A stretch of DNA of 5,076 bases from contig JAAZDA010000348.1 in the NCBI GenBank assembly GCA_012512995.1, positions 1 to 5,076 on the forward strand. The letters are read 5' to 3'. A program made the translations under genes and the position numbers. Of this stretch, positions 4,614-5,076 are shown in pieces (the stretch's first letter is position 1; the number at the start of each line of letters is the position of its first letter). Under the pieces are notes generated by a model. It saw only the letters and a list, made by a program, of their open reading frames with translations, ran no database searches and had not been told where the DNA came from. This DNA comes from Clostridiales bacterium (GTDB lineage Bacteria > Bacillota > Clostridia > Lachnospirales > Lachnospiraceae).

Positions 4614-4657
4614 ATGCCGGCTGAAAGAGCCATTGCGGCATTGTCAATATGCTTTTG

Positions 4658-4680
4658 CAATATGGTTGATAACGATATTG
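4658..4680 (+). promoter_or_regulatory. 23-base imperfect palindrome, operator candidate
   Basis: The site reads CAATAT-n-GTT-nnn-AAC-n-ATATTG, centred on 4669. Nine of eleven base pairs are symmetric, with mismatches at the second-innermost spacer position and next to the centre. It overlaps the proposed -35 TTGATA at 4666-4671, a position where a repressor would block transcription. No regulator is identified. Confidence 0.4.
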
Positions 4681-4694
4681 TTTTGGTGTAAAGT
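4666..4694 (+). promoter_or_regulatory. Promoter candidate for the ECF ATPase gene
   Basis: TTGATA (4666-4671, five of six bases of the -35 consensus) and TAAAGT (4689-4694, four of six of the -10) are separated by 17 bases. The pair lies between the rplQ terminator and the ATG at 4731, where a promoter is expected because the terminator should end the upstream transcript. The -10 is mediocre, so this is tentative. Confidence 0.4.
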
Positions 4695-4730
4695 TTAACG
4701 GACACGCTGATAAATAAACAGGCAGACCAG

Positions 4731-5076
4731 ATGACAATGATAAATACCAGAAAACTCATACATGATTATATTAGTAAGGATGACGAAGGCAATGTGGAGA
4801 GCGTTGTCCGCGCTATAGATGGCGTTGACATAGAGGTGAATGCGGGAGAATTTATCGCTGTACTGGGGCACAACGGTTCAGGCAAGTCAACGTTGGCAAA
4901 ACATATAAATGCCCTTTTATATCCAACAGAGGGCGAAGTATGGGTCGATGGTATGAACACCACTGATGATTCGCACCTTTGGGATATAAGGCAGGAAGCC
5001 GGTATGATTTTTCAGAATCCTGATAACCAGATAATAGGGCAGGTCGTGGAAGAAGATGTCGGATTCGGTCCTGAGA
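4731..5076 (+). CDS. ecfA1: Energy-coupling factor transporter ATPase, N-terminal part (3' end outside window)
   Basis: This is an ABC ATPase of the EcfA/CbiO type, which with a second ATPase, the membrane subunit EcfT and exchangeable substrate-binding S subunits powers uptake of vitamins or metal ions. The visible 115 codons include an N-terminal strand region ending in AIDGVDIEVNAGEF (28-41), the Walker A loop GHNGSGKST (46-54), HINALLYPTEGEVWVDG (58-74) and the Q-loop region GMIFQNPDNQIIGQVVEEDV (91-110), with FGPE just before the edge. FQNPDNQ is characteristic of EcfA proteins. The ABC signature and Walker B lie beyond the window. No strong ribosome binding site precedes ATG 4731 (only AGG at 4720-4722), and ATG 4737 is an alternative start. 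The position right after rplQ is the usual site of the ecfA1-ecfA2-ecfT cluster in Firmicutes. The A1 rather than A2 assignment rests on this position. Confidence 0.9.
   Translation, partial: MTMINTRKLIHDYISKDDEGNVESVVRAIDGVDIEVNAGEFIAVLGHNGSGKSTLAKHINALLYPTEGEVWVDGMNTTDDSHLWDIRQEAGMIFQNPDNQIIGQVVEEDVGFGPE

Overview
The window is a chromosomal segment of a low-to-mid GC member of the Firmicutes, most likely a Clostridia of the Lachnospiraceae type. The evidence is the gene order (adk, infA, rpmJ, rpsM, rpsK, rpsD, rpoA, rplQ, then an ECF-transporter ATPase gene), the strong AGGAGG-type ribosome binding sites, a tetracysteine adenylate kinase, rpsD lying inside the alpha operon, and an enlarged L17 with an internal Lys/Asp/Gly-rich insertion that I associate with this family. 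The family assignment is from memory, not from a search.

Layout, all on the + strand: the 3' end of adk (to 257); infA (261-479, TTG start); a gap with an extended -10 promoter candidate overlapping an intrinsic terminator; rpmJ (611-724); a 276-base folded leader; rpsM (1001-1369); a 160-base gap with three hairpins, one of them a diverged copy of a repeat element; rpsK (1530-1943); a folded leader; rpsD (2082-2675, GTG start); a gap filled mostly by a 59-bp palindromic repeat in tandem; rpoA (2870-3832, GTG start); a folded leader; rplQ (3995-4531); a strong intrinsic terminator closing the operon (4562-4613); a promoter/operator candidate; and the first 115 codons of an ecfA/cbiO-type ATPase gene running off the right edge.

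The genes are the end of the spc-type block and the alpha block of the ribosomal protein supercluster. They supply translation initiation (IF-1), 30S proteins (S13, S11, S4), 50S proteins (L36, L17), the RNA polymerase alpha subunit and nucleotide balance (adenylate kinase). The ECF ATPase is a separate transcription unit, which in many Firmicutes sits just downstream of rplQ.

The coding content is ordinary. The unusual part is between the genes: six consecutive junctions are 131 to 276 bases long and each holds one or more good inverted repeats, including a two-hairpin repeat family found in two different junctions of this one operon. I found no defence system, CRISPR array, transposase gene or tRNA/rRNA gene in the window.
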